A stretch of 64,000 bases of DNA from Mesoflavibacter sp. (GTDB lineage Bacteria > Pseudomonadota > Alphaproteobacteria > UBA8366 > Aestuariispiraceae): positions 3,192,148 to 3,256,147 of the forward strand of contig CP051228.1 in the NCBI GenBank assembly GCA_017792345.1, read 5' to 3'. A model generated the notes under the pieces. That model searched no databases. It had not been told where the DNA came from and was given only the letters and a program-made list of their open reading frames with translations. Shown piece by piece: positions 9,753-17,848 of the stretch. The position numbers were made by a program, and so were the translations under genes. Every line of letters begins with the position of its first letter. Position 1 is the first letter of the stretch.

Positions 9753-10303
9753 TGGAACGGCTCGCCCAATTCCTGCGCGACCGGCGCGGCTCTGCCCTGA
9801 TCGAAATCGCCTTCTCGATCCCGATCCTGATGATCCTGCTGACCGGCATCGTCGAGACCGGCATTTTCCTGATGTTGAACCAGAAACTGCAGCATACGGC
9901 GGTCGCGATCTCGGATTTGACCACACGCGACGAGGAGATCGATCAGGCGACGATGGACGATATCTTCAACGCCGCGCCGCTGATCATGGAACCGTTCGCC
10001 ATGGCCGCGAAGGCGCGCGTCTTCGTGACCGCCGCCGGCAATGATTCCGGCCGCAATCCGACCATCTTCTGGCAGCGGACCGGCGCGGGCAGCCTGTTGC
10101 AGGCATCCGGGATCGGCATAGAAGGCGGGGTCCCGACCTTGCCGCCGGACATCCCGCTGCGCGACAATGAGACCCTGGTCGTGACGGAGGTCTATTACGA
10201 ATACCAGCCGGTCTTTTTCTCCGTCATCGACCCCGTCCGCCTCCGCCGCACCGCCTTCTACCGCCCGCGCATCGGCGCGCTCCAGGCCATCGGCGGCGAT
10301 TGA
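9752..10303 (+). CDS. TadE-like pseudopilin
   Basis: 183 residues from the ATG that overlaps the stop of the upstream TadE gene. The N-terminus again has the TadE layout: DRRGSALIEIAFSIPILMILL, with Glu directly before the membrane helix, followed by a periplasmic domain without a recognised fold. Third and last gene of the TadG-TadE-TadE operon. No prepilin peptidase, CpaA-F or secretin gene is in the window, so these may serve a Tad machine encoded elsewhere or act as a separate surface complex. Confidence 0.85.
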   Translation: MERLAQFLRDRRGSALIEIAFSIPILMILLTGIVETGIFLMLNQKLQHTAVAISDLTTRDEEIDQATMDDIFNAAPLIMEPFAMAAKARVFVTAAGNDSGRNPTIFWQRTGAGSLLQASGIGIEGGVPTLPPDIPLRDNETLVVTEVYYEYQPVFFSVIDPVRLRRTAFYRPRIGALQAIGGD

Positions 10304-10329
10304 GGGGCCGCGGTGCGCCCATGCCCGTG

Positions 10330-10748
10330 TTCCTGCAAAAGCAGGAAGCTTCACAGGGTCGGCACCGAGGACAATCGTCGAAGGCTCCTGCTTCCGCAGG
10401 AGCACGGAGGTGGATGGTTAGTACCTCGTCATCCCCGCGCAGGCGGGGATCCAGGGGAATGGGCACCGGCCGTGCCGACAGCCCTGGATTCCCGCCTGCG
10501 CGGGAATGACGGATGAGGCGTGGCGCTTTCCCTCGGGGTTGAACGCGTGGCCGGGATGGCCAATGCCCGTGTTCCTGCGAAAGCAGGAACCTCCATGGGT
10601 TCGGCACCGAGGACAATCATCGAAGGCTCCTGCTTTCGCAGGAGCACGGAGGTGGGTGGTTTGTACCTCGTCATCCCCGCGCAGGCGGGGATCCGGGGGA
10701 ATGGGCACCGGCCGTGCCGACGGCCCTGGATTCCCGCCTGCGCGGGAA
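10330..10748. repeat. Palindromic repeat cluster A (two composite units)
   Basis: Contains two tandem copies of a composite unit of about 230 bases. Each copy has two short hairpins of the TTCCTGC-loop-GCAGGAA / GCTCCTGC-loop-GCAGGAGC type about 45 bases apart, then two hairpins of the ATCCCCGC-loop-GCGGGGAT / ATTCCCGC-loop-GCGGGAAT type. All loops are 4 bases. The elements are REP-like and non-coding. Their translations give the familiar false peptides LRKQEPS and RHSRAGGNPG on various frames. No transposase adjoins the cluster. Confidence 0.85.
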
Positions 10749-10797
10749 TGACGGAAACGGGCGGCCCCTCACCGCCTATGTATGGGAGGCGGCGGGG

Positions 10798-11586
10798 TTA
10801 GGCGGCGGCGCTTTTGGCCGGTTCGAAGCGCAAGGCTTCCAGATAGGACTTTACCGTCGCGTCGAAGCCCATCCACAGGGCGTCCGCCGTGAAGGCGTGG
10901 CCGATGGAGACCTCGTCCAGGCGGGGCAGGGCGTGGACCAGGGCAGGCAGGTTTTGGGTCGTCAGGTCGTGACCGGCATTGATCAGCAGGCCTGCCTTTA
11001 CGGCGGCCTCTGCGGTCCGGACGTAGCGGCGCAGTTCGGCGTCCCGGCCGTCCGTGTCATAGGCATCGGCATAGGGGCCGGTATAGAGTTCCACCCGGTC
11101 GGCGCCCAGGCTGGCGGCCTTGTGCATCGCGGGTTCGGGATCGTCGGTCGCGTTCATGAACAAGGACACCCGGCAGCCGATCCCCTTCAGGGTCGCGATC
11201 ACCTGGCGCAGGCGCGCTTCCTCGGCGAAGACATCCCAGCCATTGTCCGACGTCGCGGCGTCGGGCGAATCCGGCACCAGCGTCGCCTGCTCCGGACGCA
11301 CACGGTCGACGATGGCCAGATAGTCGTCGAAGGGATTGCCTTCGATGTTGAACTCGACACCCTGCTTGGCCCAGCCTTCCTCGCGGATCATTTCGGCCAG
11401 GTTGAACACGTCGCTGCGCCGGATATGGCGCTCATCCGGGCGCGGATGAACCGTCAGGCCATGCGCGCCGGCCTTCAGGATCGTCCGTCCGGCCTCGACC
11501 GGGTCGGGATAGCGGACATGCCGCTGATTGCGCAGCAGCGCGACCTTGTTCAGATTGACGGACAGTTTTGTCGCCTGTCGTTTCAT
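10798..11586 (-). CDS. pdxJ: Pyridoxine 5'-phosphate synthase
   Basis: Condenses 1-deoxy-xylulose 5-phosphate with 3-amino-2-oxopropyl phosphate to give pyridoxine 5'-phosphate, the last step of the DXP-dependent vitamin B6 route. The 262-residue TIM barrel begins with the PdxJ-typical VNLNKVALLRNQR and has TVHPRPDERHI. A later GHDLTTQNLP and VSIGHAFTADALWMG form the usual C-terminal phosphate-binding strand. Length is slightly above the common 240-250. It appears monocistronic, with repeat cluster A directly downstream. Confidence 0.95.
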   Translation of the reverse strand: MKRQATKLSVNLNKVALLRNQRHVRYPDPVEAGRTILKAGAHGLTVHPRPDERHIRRSDVFNLAEMIREEGWAKQGVEFNIEGNPFDDYLAIVDRVRPEQATLVPDSPDAATSDNGWDVFAEEARLRQVIATLKGIGCRVSLFMNATDDPEPAMHKAASLGADRVELYTGPYADAYDTDGRDAELRRYVRTAEAAVKAGLLINAGHDLTTQNLPALVHALPRLDEVSIGHAFTADALWMGFDATVKSYLEALRFEPAKSAAA

Positions 11587-11743
11587 GGCACCAGATTCCA
11601 GTTTGATCCGTTAGCGCGCGGAATGGCTCTAATGTAGTGTCCCGCATCCAAAGATCGACAGGGCCATTTATGAAGTTTCCGCGAAGGCCTTTCGCCGGCA
11701 ACTTCGCGCTGTCAAATCCGGTCCGGATGCCCGATAAGGGGGC

Positions 11744-12640
11744 ATGGTTCTATCCGACAACATTCGCGGTGCCGCCCTGATGGCGGCCAGCATGGCCGCT
11801 TTCGTCTCGAACGACGCGTTGATGAAACTCGCTTCGACGGATGTGTCGATGTTCCAGGCGCTGTTCATCCGGGGCGTCATCGCGACCGCGATCATCGCCT
11901 GTATCGCCGCCTGGCGCGGACAGATCTTCGCCCGGTTCCAGCGCGACGACTGGAAGGTCCTGATCCTGCGCATGATCGGCGAGATCGGGGCGACGCTGTG
12001 CTTCCTGACCGCGTTGTTCAATATGCAACTGGCCAATGTGACGGCGATCCTGCAGGCGCTGCCGTTGGCGGTGACTTTGGGGGCCGCGGTCTTCCTGCAC
12101 GAGCCCGTCGGCTGGCGGCGCTGGACCGCCATCGCCATCGGTTTCATCGGCGTGCTGGTAATCATCCGGCCGGGGTCGGAAGGGTTCAACAGCTATTCCA
12201 TGCTGGCCATCCTGTCCGTTGCCTTCGTGGTGCTGCGCGACCTGTCGACCCGGCGACTGAAGGCCCATGTGCCGTCGATCTTCGTGGCCATGACGACGTC
12301 CATTGCGATCACCACGATCGGTGGGGTGATGTGCCTGACGACAGAATGGCGCCCGATCGAGGTCGCGACCGTCTGGCCGGTGGCCGCCGCCGCCGGGTTC
12401 CTGGTCTTCGGCTATCTGTTCAGCGTCATGACCATGCGGGTGGGCGAAATCAGCTTCGTGGCGCCCTTCCGCTACACGATCCTGATCTGGGCAATTCTTT
12501 TGGGCATCTTCCTGTTCGGCGAGTATCCCGACGAATGGATGCTGGTCGGCAGCGCGATCATCGTTGGGACTGGCATGTATTCCTTCTATCGCGAACGCAT
12601 CCGCGGCCGTTCGATCCCGCATCGTAACCGGCGGCCCTAG
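11744..12640 (+). CDS. EamA/DMT-family membrane transporter
   Basis: 298-residue inner-membrane protein with about ten hydrophobic helices arranged as two EamA repeats (about residues 7-140 and 150-285). Typical landmarks are the first-repeat end GVLVIIRPGSEG and the second-repeat AILLGIFLFGEYPD. Drug/metabolite exporters of this family move amino acids or other small metabolites; the substrate cannot be assigned. It stands alone between divergent pdxJ and a repeat element. Confidence 0.88.
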   Translation: MVLSDNIRGAALMAASMAAFVSNDALMKLASTDVSMFQALFIRGVIATAIIACIAAWRGQIFARFQRDDWKVLILRMIGEIGATLCFLTALFNMQLANVTAILQALPLAVTLGAAVFLHEPVGWRRWTAIAIGFIGVLVIIRPGSEGFNSYSMLAILSVAFVVLRDLSTRRLKAHVPSIFVAMTTSIAITTIGGVMCLTTEWRPIEVATVWPVAAAAGFLVFGYLFSVMTMRVGEISFVAPFRYTILIWAILLGIFLFGEYPDEWMLVGSAIIVGTGMYSFYRERIRGRSIPHRNRRP

Positions 12641-12659
12641 GACCCGTTGGCTGTGCCGT

Positions 12660-12775
12660 GTTCCCCTCTCCCCTGGGGAGAGGGTGGCCCGAAGGGTCGG
12701 GTGAGGGGCCGCGATGGCGGATTGCGGCACGATTTCCCCCTCACCCGGCACTCTCCCTCGAGGGAGAGGGGGCGT
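12660..12775. repeat. GC-rich inverted-repeat element
   Basis: Contains CCCCTCTCCCCTGGGGAGAG, then GGTGAGGGG, and on the other side CCCCTCACCC with CTCCCTCGAGGGAGAGGG. The ends are complementary, so the whole element of about 110 bases can fold back, and it also holds two internal hairpins. This is a different family from the REP-like clusters. Such short non-coding elements are common in alphaproteobacterial intergenic regions. Confidence 0.7.
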
Positions 12776-12800
12776 CTGGGTAACGTGGGTGCCAGCAAGC

Positions 12801-12832
12801 AAAAAAAAGCCCCCTTCCGGTGGGAAGGGGGC
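12801..12832 (-). terminator. Rho-independent terminator of the sga-mtkAB operon
   Basis: Read on the minus strand this is a perfect 10-bp stem (GCCCCCTTCC paired with GGAAGGGGGC) with a 4-base loop, followed by eight T residues. It lies 43 bases downstream of the mtkB stop and is the strongest intrinsic terminator seen in the window. Confidence 0.9.
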
Positions 12833-12874
12833 AGGGCATCACCTGCATTGCCGGTAGAGGGAGGGACGTCTGAA

Positions 12875-13774
12875 CTACGCGGCGGTCCGGCAGGTGCTGA
12901 GGACTTCTGCGACGGTCTGGCCCAGGGCGGCCGGGTTCGGCGCGACGGTGACGCCGGCCTCTTTCAGGATTTCGACTTTCTCCTGGGCGCTTTCGCCAAA
13001 GGCGGAAATGATCGCCCCGGCATGGCCCATGCGGCGGCCTTTCGGGGCCGACAGGCCGGCGACATAGGCGACGACGGGCTTGGTCATATGGTCGCGCACG
13101 AAGGCGGCGGCCTCGGCTTCCTGCGGGCCGCCGATCTCGCCGATCATCATTACGGCGTCGGTGTCCGGGTCCGCCTCGAACAGTTCCAGGATGTCCTTGA
13201 AGGAGGACCCATTGATCGGGTCGCCGCCAATGCCGACGGAGGTCGAGACGCCGATGCCCAGTTCCTTCATCTGGCTGGCGGCCTCATAGCCCAGCGTGCC
13301 GGAGCGGCCGACAATGCCGACGCGGCCCGGCTGATAGATATGGCCGGGCATGATCCCCATCATCGCCTTGCCGGGCGAGATCGTCCCGGCGCAATTCGGA
13401 CCGGCCAGGATCATCCGGTTTTCGGCCCGGTACCGGCGCATATAGCGCTTCACCCGCATCATGTCCTGGGCCGGAATGCCGTCCGTGATGCAGACGCAAT
13501 AGCGGATCCCGGCATCGGCCGCTTCCATGATGGAATCCGCCGCGAAGGGCGGGGGGACGAAGACGATGGACGCCTCGGCGCCGGTCTCTTCCACCGCGCC
13601 GCGCACAGTGTTGAAGACGGGGCGGTCCAGATGCGTCTCGCCGCCCTTGCCGGGTGTCACGCCGCCGACGACCCGGGTGCCGTAATCGATCATCTCCTGG
13701 GCGTGGAACGTGCCGATGCGTCCGGTGAAGCCCTGGACCAGGACCTTGGTGGTTTCGGTCAGCAGGATGGCCAT
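12875..13774 (-). CDS. mtkB: Malate-CoA ligase (malate thiokinase) alpha subunit, SucD-like
   Basis: 299 residues, homologous to the succinyl-CoA synthetase alpha subunit. The N-terminal CoA-binding domain has VQGFTGRIGTFHA, and the later RRMGHAGAII holds the His that is phosphorylated during catalysis. Segments such as VVGGVTPGKGGETH, GPNCAGTISPGKAMMGIMPGH and TSVGIGGDPINGS match the MtkB form as known from serine-cycle methylotrophs more closely than housekeeping SucD. With MtkA it would make malyl-CoA from malate, CoA and ATP. It is the last gene of the operon, 11 bases after mtkA, and is followed by a clear terminator. A general succinyl-CoA ligase remains possible. Confidence 0.85.
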   Translation of the reverse strand: MAILLTETTKVLVQGFTGRIGTFHAQEMIDYGTRVVGGVTPGKGGETHLDRPVFNTVRGAVEETGAEASIVFVPPPFAADSIMEAADAGIRYCVCITDGIPAQDMMRVKRYMRRYRAENRMILAGPNCAGTISPGKAMMGIMPGHIYQPGRVGIVGRSGTLGYEAASQMKELGIGVSTSVGIGGDPINGSSFKDILELFEADPDTDAVMMIGEIGGPQEAEAAAFVRDHMTKPVVAYVAGLSAPKGRRMGHAGAIISAFGESAQEKVEILKEAGVTVAPNPAALGQTVAEVLSTCRTAA

Positions 13775-13785
13775 GATCTCTCTCC

Positions 13786-14964
13786 TCAGGCAGCGGCGCT
13801 GAGGCCGCGCCAGGCCCCGACCGCCTTGCGCGCGGCGTCGGCCAATGTGTCGGCGACCAGGATCTGCAGGCCGCTTTCGGCTAGGATTCGGCGGCCTTCC
13901 TCGACATGTGTGCCGGACAGGCGGACAACCAGCGGGATGGTGAGGTCCAGTTCCCGCACGGCCTGAACCACACCCTCCGCGACCCAGTCGCAGCGGTTGA
14001 TCCCCGCGAAGATGTTGACCAGCAGGGCCTCGACCTTGTCGTCGGCCAGCACGGCCTTGAAGGCTTTCACCACCCGTTCCGGCGACGCGCCGCCGCCGAT
14101 ATCCAGGAAGTTCGCAGGCTCTCCGCCTTCGATCTGAATCATGTCCATCGTGGCCATGGCGAGGCCCGCGCCGTTGATGATGCAGCCGATATGCCCGTCC
14201 AGCCCGACATAGCTGAGCCCCCGGTCGGCGGCATAGGTCTCGCGGACATCCTCCTGGGATTTGTCGCGCAATTCGGAAATGCGCGGCAGGCGGAACAGCG
14301 CGTTGTCGTCGAAGGTCATCTTGGCGTCCAGCGCGACCAGATGCCCGTCCAGGCCGACGACCAGCGGGTTGATCTCCACCATGGTCGCGTCCAGATCGCT
14401 GAAGGCCCGGAAGCAGCCGATCAGGATCTGGGTCATCTGACCCACTTGGGACGGTTCCAGCCCCAGGCCGAAGGCGATTTCGCGGGCCTGGAAATCGCGC
14501 AGGCCGACCGCCGGGTCGACGCTGACCCGCAGGATGGAATCCGGCTCGCTGGCCGAAATTTCCTCGATTTCCATCCCGCCGGCAGCCGAGGCGACGACCA
14601 TGACGCGTTCCGACTTCCGGTCCAGGACGAGGCCGAGATAGATTTCCTGTTCGAAGGCGGTCGCCTTCTCGACATAGAGGCGATAGACGATCTTGCCGCG
14701 CGGGCCGGTCTGATGGGTCACCAGTTTGCGGCCCAGCAGATCATCCGCCGCATCCCAGATCTCGCGGTCGGTGCCGCAAACCCGGATGCCGCCCGCCTTG
14801 CCGCGCGCGCCGGAATGGATCTGCGCCTTCACGACCCATTTCTCGCCGCCGATTTCCCGCGCGCGGTAGGTCGCCTGTTCCGGACTGTAGGCCAGGCCGC
14901 CGCGCGGCACCGGCACACCGAACTCGGACAGCAATTCCTTGGCCTGATACTCGTGGATATCCAT
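13786..14964 (-). CDS. mtkA: Malate-CoA ligase (malate thiokinase) beta subunit, SucC-like
   Basis: 392 residues with an ATP-grasp fold: [12 protein letters not shown] at the N-terminus, [17 protein letters not shown] in the nucleotide-binding region, [10 protein letters not shown] for Mg binding, and a C-terminal ligase CoA domain starting with [17 protein letters not shown] and including [13 protein letters not shown]. It pairs with the adjacent MtkB. Malate thiokinase feeds malyl-CoA to malyl-CoA lyase, giving glyoxylate plus acetyl-CoA. No lyase gene is in the window. It has a good Shine-Dalgarno (AAGGGAG) and lies 24 bases after the aminotransferase stop. Confidence 0.87.
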   Translation of the reverse strand: MDIHEYQAKELLSEFGVPVPRGGLAYSPEQATYRAREIGGEKWVVKAQIHSGARGKAGGIRVCGTDREIWDAADDLLGRKLVTHQTGPRGKIVYRLYVEKATAFEQEIYLGLVLDRKSERVMVVASAAGGMEIEEISASEPDSILRVSVDPAVGLRDFQAREIAFGLGLEPSQVGQMTQILIGCFRAFSDLDATMVEINPLVVGLDGHLVALDAKMTFDDNALFRLPRISELRDKSQEDVRETYAADRGLSYVGLDGHIGCIINGAGLAMATMDMIQIEGGEPANFLDIGGGASPERVVKAFKAVLADDKVEALLVNIFAGINRCDWVAEGVVQAVRELDLTIPLVVRLSGTHVEEGRRILAESGLQILVADTLADAARKAVGAWRGLSAAA

Positions 14965-14988
14965 GACGCGTCTCCCTTGAGGGGTGGC

Positions 14989-16182
14989 CTATTCGGCGGC
15001 GGCGGCCAGGGCGGCGGGCGCGGTTTCGCGGTAATAGTCGATGGCCGAGCCGACGCCGGACCCGGCCTGCAGATCGATGCCGCAGTCGCGCATGGCGATT
15101 TCTGCCGCGGCGATTCCGGACAGGATTTTCACCTCGTCCAGCGCGCCCAGATGCCCAATGCGGAACACCCGGCCGGCAACCTTGGACAGGCCGACGCCGA
15201 AGGATGTGTTGTATTTGTGATAGGCGGTGCGGACGATATCGGCGCTGTCGATCCCTTCCGGAACGACGACCGCCGTCACCGTGTCAGATGCGATTTCCGG
15301 TCGGGCGGCGCAGATATCCAGACCCCAGGCACGGACGGCACGGCGGACGCCCTCCGCCAGACGGTTATGCCGGGTCCAGACGTTTTCGATGCCTTCCTCC
15401 GCCAGGATATCCAGCGACACCCGCAGGCCGCGCAGCAACTGCGTTGCGGGCGTGTAGGGGAAGTACCCGTCCTTGTTCGCCCCGGCGTGCCAGGCGAAGT
15501 CGAAATAGCTGCGGCGGCATTTCGCCGTTTCGCCGGCGGCGAGGGCTTTCCGGCTGGCGCAGACGACGGACAGGCCGGTCGGCAGCATCAGGCCTTTCTG
15601 AGACCCGGCGATGGCCAGGTCCACGCCCCATTCGTCCATGCGGAATTCGATGCAGGCGATGGAACTGATCCCGTCGACCATCAGCAGGGCCGGGTGGTCG
15701 GCAGCATCCAGGATGCGGCGGACGCCCGCGACGTCGGACGCGACGCCGGTCGCGGTCTCGTTCTGACAGACCAGGACGGCCTTGATCCCGGCCGCGTCCG
15801 GTTGGGCCAGGCGTTCTTCCAGGCGCTCCAGCGGGAAGGCCTCGCCCCATTGCGTCTCCCATTCCTCGGTCTCGAAACCCAGGTCGCGGCACATCTTGGC
15901 CCACAGCATGGAAAACTGACCGAAGCTGGCGACGATGACGCGGTCGCCGGGCGACAGCGTGTTGGTCAGCGCCGCTTCCCAGGCGCCCGTGCCCGACGAC
16001 GGGAAGAGGAAGATCTCACCCGTTTCCGACTTGAGCAGCGTCTTCAGGTCCCGAAACAGCGGTTTCGTCAACTCCGGGAAGTCCGGCGCCCGAATGTCCT
16101 CCATCGCCAGATTCATGGCGCGCCGCACCCGGTCGGGAATGTTTGTCGGGCCGGGAATGAAGAGGTGTTTCGGTTCGGTCAT
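14989..16182 (-). CDS. Serine-glyoxylate (or aspartate-glyoxylate) aminotransferase, class V
   Basis: PLP aminotransferase of about 397 residues that converts glyoxylate to glycine. The N-terminus FIPGPTNIPDRVRRAM, the loop LFPSSGTGAWEAALTNTLSPGD, the strand VDGISSIACIEFRMDEWGVD and the PLP-lysine motif GSQKGLMLP are typical of the Sga group. BhcA of the beta-hydroxyaspartate cycle is a close relative and cannot be excluded from sequence alone. Co-transcription with malate thiokinase favours the serine-cycle role, in which serine and glyoxylate give hydroxypyruvate and glycine. The open frame reaches 16275, but the ATG at 16182 opens the conserved sequence and was chosen. Confidence 0.85.
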   Translation of the reverse strand: MTEPKHLFIPGPTNIPDRVRRAMNLAMEDIRAPDFPELTKPLFRDLKTLLKSETGEIFLFPSSGTGAWEAALTNTLSPGDRVIVASFGQFSMLWAKMCRDLGFETEEWETQWGEAFPLERLEERLAQPDAAGIKAVLVCQNETATGVASDVAGVRRILDAADHPALLMVDGISSIACIEFRMDEWGVDLAIAGSQKGLMLPTGLSVVCASRKALAAGETAKCRRSYFDFAWHAGANKDGYFPYTPATQLLRGLRVSLDILAEEGIENVWTRHNRLAEGVRRAVRAWGLDICAARPEIASDTVTAVVVPEGIDSADIVRTAYHKYNTSFGVGLSKVAGRVFRIGHLGALDEVKILSGIAAAEIAMRDCGIDLQAGSGVGSAIDYYRETAPAALAAAAE

Positions 16183-16216
16183 GGTGCGGTTCCTCGGATA
16201 ACGGAGCGGTAGGGGG

Positions 16217-16384
16217 TCAGGACTTGTCCGATGACGGGCCGTAGCATTCGGCCTCGACGGCCCGGATGGCGTCATGGAAGGCGAAAGGATCGACCGGTTC
16301 GCGCCGTGCGGATTGGCGCTGCGTCAGATACAGGCGGAACGGATTGGGATGGTCCCTGTCGAATTCGACGACGGTATCGGGCAT
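16217..16384 (-). CDS. Small conserved-looking protein upstream of the glyoxylate aminotransferase
   Basis: 55 residues, hydrophilic, rich in charged residues and without Cys pairs or a membrane segment. The start at 16384 is preceded on the minus strand by a strong Shine-Dalgarno (GAAAGGA, about 9 bases away), and the stop is 34 bases before the aminotransferase start, so it is probably the first gene of the operon. A longer frame running to 17071 is only repeat cluster B read through. Function is unknown; no family is recognised. Confidence 0.55.
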   Translation of the reverse strand: MPDTVVEFDRDHPNPFRLYLTQRQSARREPVDPFAFHDAIRAVEAECYGPSSDKS

Positions 16385-16617
16385 CGGCTTCGTCCTTTCG
16401 GAAAGGAATGAAGCGGATGGGGCCCCGGCGACCCGTACGGTCTGGCGTCCAGCGAAACCGTACCGGATCTTCCCATCCGCTTCTGAGGGGTAAGATCGGG
16501 CAATTCCGCTTTCGCCGGAACATTCCGATGGATAGCCGGATGATCTCTTATGGGCAGGGCGGCAGGGCGCCGTATGGGTAGGGTGCGCCCTACCCGCAAC
16601 CTTGCATGTGGCCCTGG
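16385..16617. other. Leader region of the sga-mtkAB operon
   Basis: About 230 bases between the small ORF and repeat cluster B with no supported gene. It holds a perfect hairpin at 16576-16595 (GGGTAGGG, loop TGCG, CCCTACCC) without a T-tract, and it probably contains the operon promoter, although no convincing -35/-10 pair was found. Confidence 0.4.
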
Positions 16618-17031
16618 ATTCCCGCCTGCGCGGGAATGAAGAGAGAGGAGTGGCCTGAAAGACCCATGCCCGTGTTCCTGCGAAAGCAGGAACCTTCATG
16701 TGGCCGGCACCGAGTACGAACATCGAAGGCTCCTGCTTCCGCAGGAGCACGAAGGTTGGGATATTCGCGCGCGTCAGTACATCGTCATTCCCGCGAAGGC
16801 GGAAATCCAGGGGGCGGGCACTGGGCGTGGAGACGGCTCTGGATTGCGGCCTGAACGGGAATGACGGGAGAGGAGTGGCCTGAAAGACCCATGCCCGTGT
16901 TCCTGCGAAAGCAGGAACCTTCATGCGGCCGGCACCGAGTACGAACATCGAAGGCTCCTGCTTCCGCAGGAGCACGAAGGTCGGGATATCCGCGCGCGTC
17001 AGTACATCGTCATTCCCGCGAAGGCGGGAAT
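16618..17031. repeat. Palindromic repeat cluster B
   Basis: Two composite units of the same kind as cluster A: ATTCCCGC/GCGGGAAT hairpins and TTCCTGC/GCAGGAA plus GCTCCTGC/GCAGGAGC hairpins. The first unit ends in a partly decayed copy (ATTGCGGCCTGAACGGGAAT at 16843-16862). The two units are highly alike, which suggests recent tandem duplication or gene conversion. Non-coding. Confidence 0.85.
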
Positions 17032-17082
17032 CCAGGGGGACAGGCACGGGGGTAAACATAGGCCGGGCCAAAACCCGTCCTG

Positions 17083-17709
17083 TCAGTCGAAATCGCGGCG
17101 GCGTTCGACGAACAGGGCGACGGCCATGGCGCGGTTGCTGACGTCCAGCTTCTCATAGAGGTTCTTCAGATGGAATTTCACGGTATTGCCGGAAATTCCG
17201 AACCGCCGGGCGATCTGAAGGTTGGTCCAGCCCTGGGACAGCGACTTCAGCAATTCGCGTTCCCGTTGGGTCAGGTCGGCGAAAGGGTCGCTGTAAAGCG
17301 CGCGAACGTCGATATAGGGGAAGCTGATCCGGCCGTGGGAGACATCGATCAACGTATCTAGCAGAAATTCCGGAGGCTCGCTCTTGGAACAGAAGCCAAA
17401 GCCGCCCAGGGCCATGACCCGTTTCGGAATCCCGGGATGGGGGGAGCCGGTATAGACGACGATTTTCTTGCGCGCGCCGGAACCTCGCACGGCCTTCAGG
17501 ACCTCGTCGGCGCGCATGTCGGGCAGCAGCCAGCCGATCACGCCCAGTTCCACCGGGCCATTCAGTAAAGCGTCCAGAAACGCCTCGCCGGAATCGAAAC
17601 AGCCCCGGCAGACGAACCGCCCGTCATCGTCGCACAGGCCGCTCAGCCCGCGCCGGACCAGCGGGTTCTTATCCGCAATCAGAATGTCGATGCGCCGTTC
17701 CATCCCCAT
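17083..17709 (-). CDS. LuxR/NarL-type regulator with degenerate receiver domain
   Basis: 208 residues: a receiver-like domain (about 5-125) and a C-terminal LuxR-type helix-turn-helix (about 145-200, with LTQRERELLKSLSQGWTNLQIA and ISGNTVKFHLKNLYEKL). The receiver keeps the conserved Thr (VVYTGS) and Lys (CSKS). However, the position of the phosphoacceptor Asp is Gly59 (GVIGWLLPDM), and one of the acidic pocket residues is missing (IADKN). It therefore probably works without His-Asp phosphotransfer. The ATG at 17709 has a GGA at suitable distance; a longer frame to 17763 lacks one. No kinase gene adjoins it. Confidence 0.85.
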   Translation of the reverse strand: MGMERRIDILIADKNPLVRRGLSGLCDDDGRFVCRGCFDSGEAFLDALLNGPVELGVIGWLLPDMRADEVLKAVRGSGARKKIVVYTGSPHPGIPKRVMALGGFGFCSKSEPPEFLLDTLIDVSHGRISFPYIDVRALYSDPFADLTQRERELLKSLSQGWTNLQIARRFGISGNTVKFHLKNLYEKLDVSNRAMAVALFVERRRDFD

Positions 17710-17848
17710 GATTTCCGTTCGGTGAGCCCGAATCTGCCGGATTGCTCCGGACGAACCCGGCATTTTCCATGGAAATCACCAAACGAGTGCCGGATAAGCG
17801 ACGCGTTCTCGCACAAACGGCCCAAGTCGGCGGGGGGGGGCGGGCATT

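Noticed and set aside
10300-10801. Small Arg/Pro-rich frames on both strands
   Set aside because: They are translations of repeat cluster A with no independent coding signal.
13906-16212. 768-residue plus-strand frame opposite mtkA and the aminotransferase
   Set aside because: It is antisense to well-recognised genes and has the His/Asp/Arg/Gly-rich composition of a GC-rich shadow frame.
16385-17071. Upstream extension (minus strand) of the small ORF to a 284-residue frame
   Set aside because: The added part only translates repeat cluster B (LRKQEPS-type peptides); the real ORF starts at 16384 with its own ribosome site.
17832-17840. Run of nine G residues as a phase-variation tract
   Set aside because: It lies downstream of the DSD1-family stop, outside any coding or promoter region that length changes would affect.
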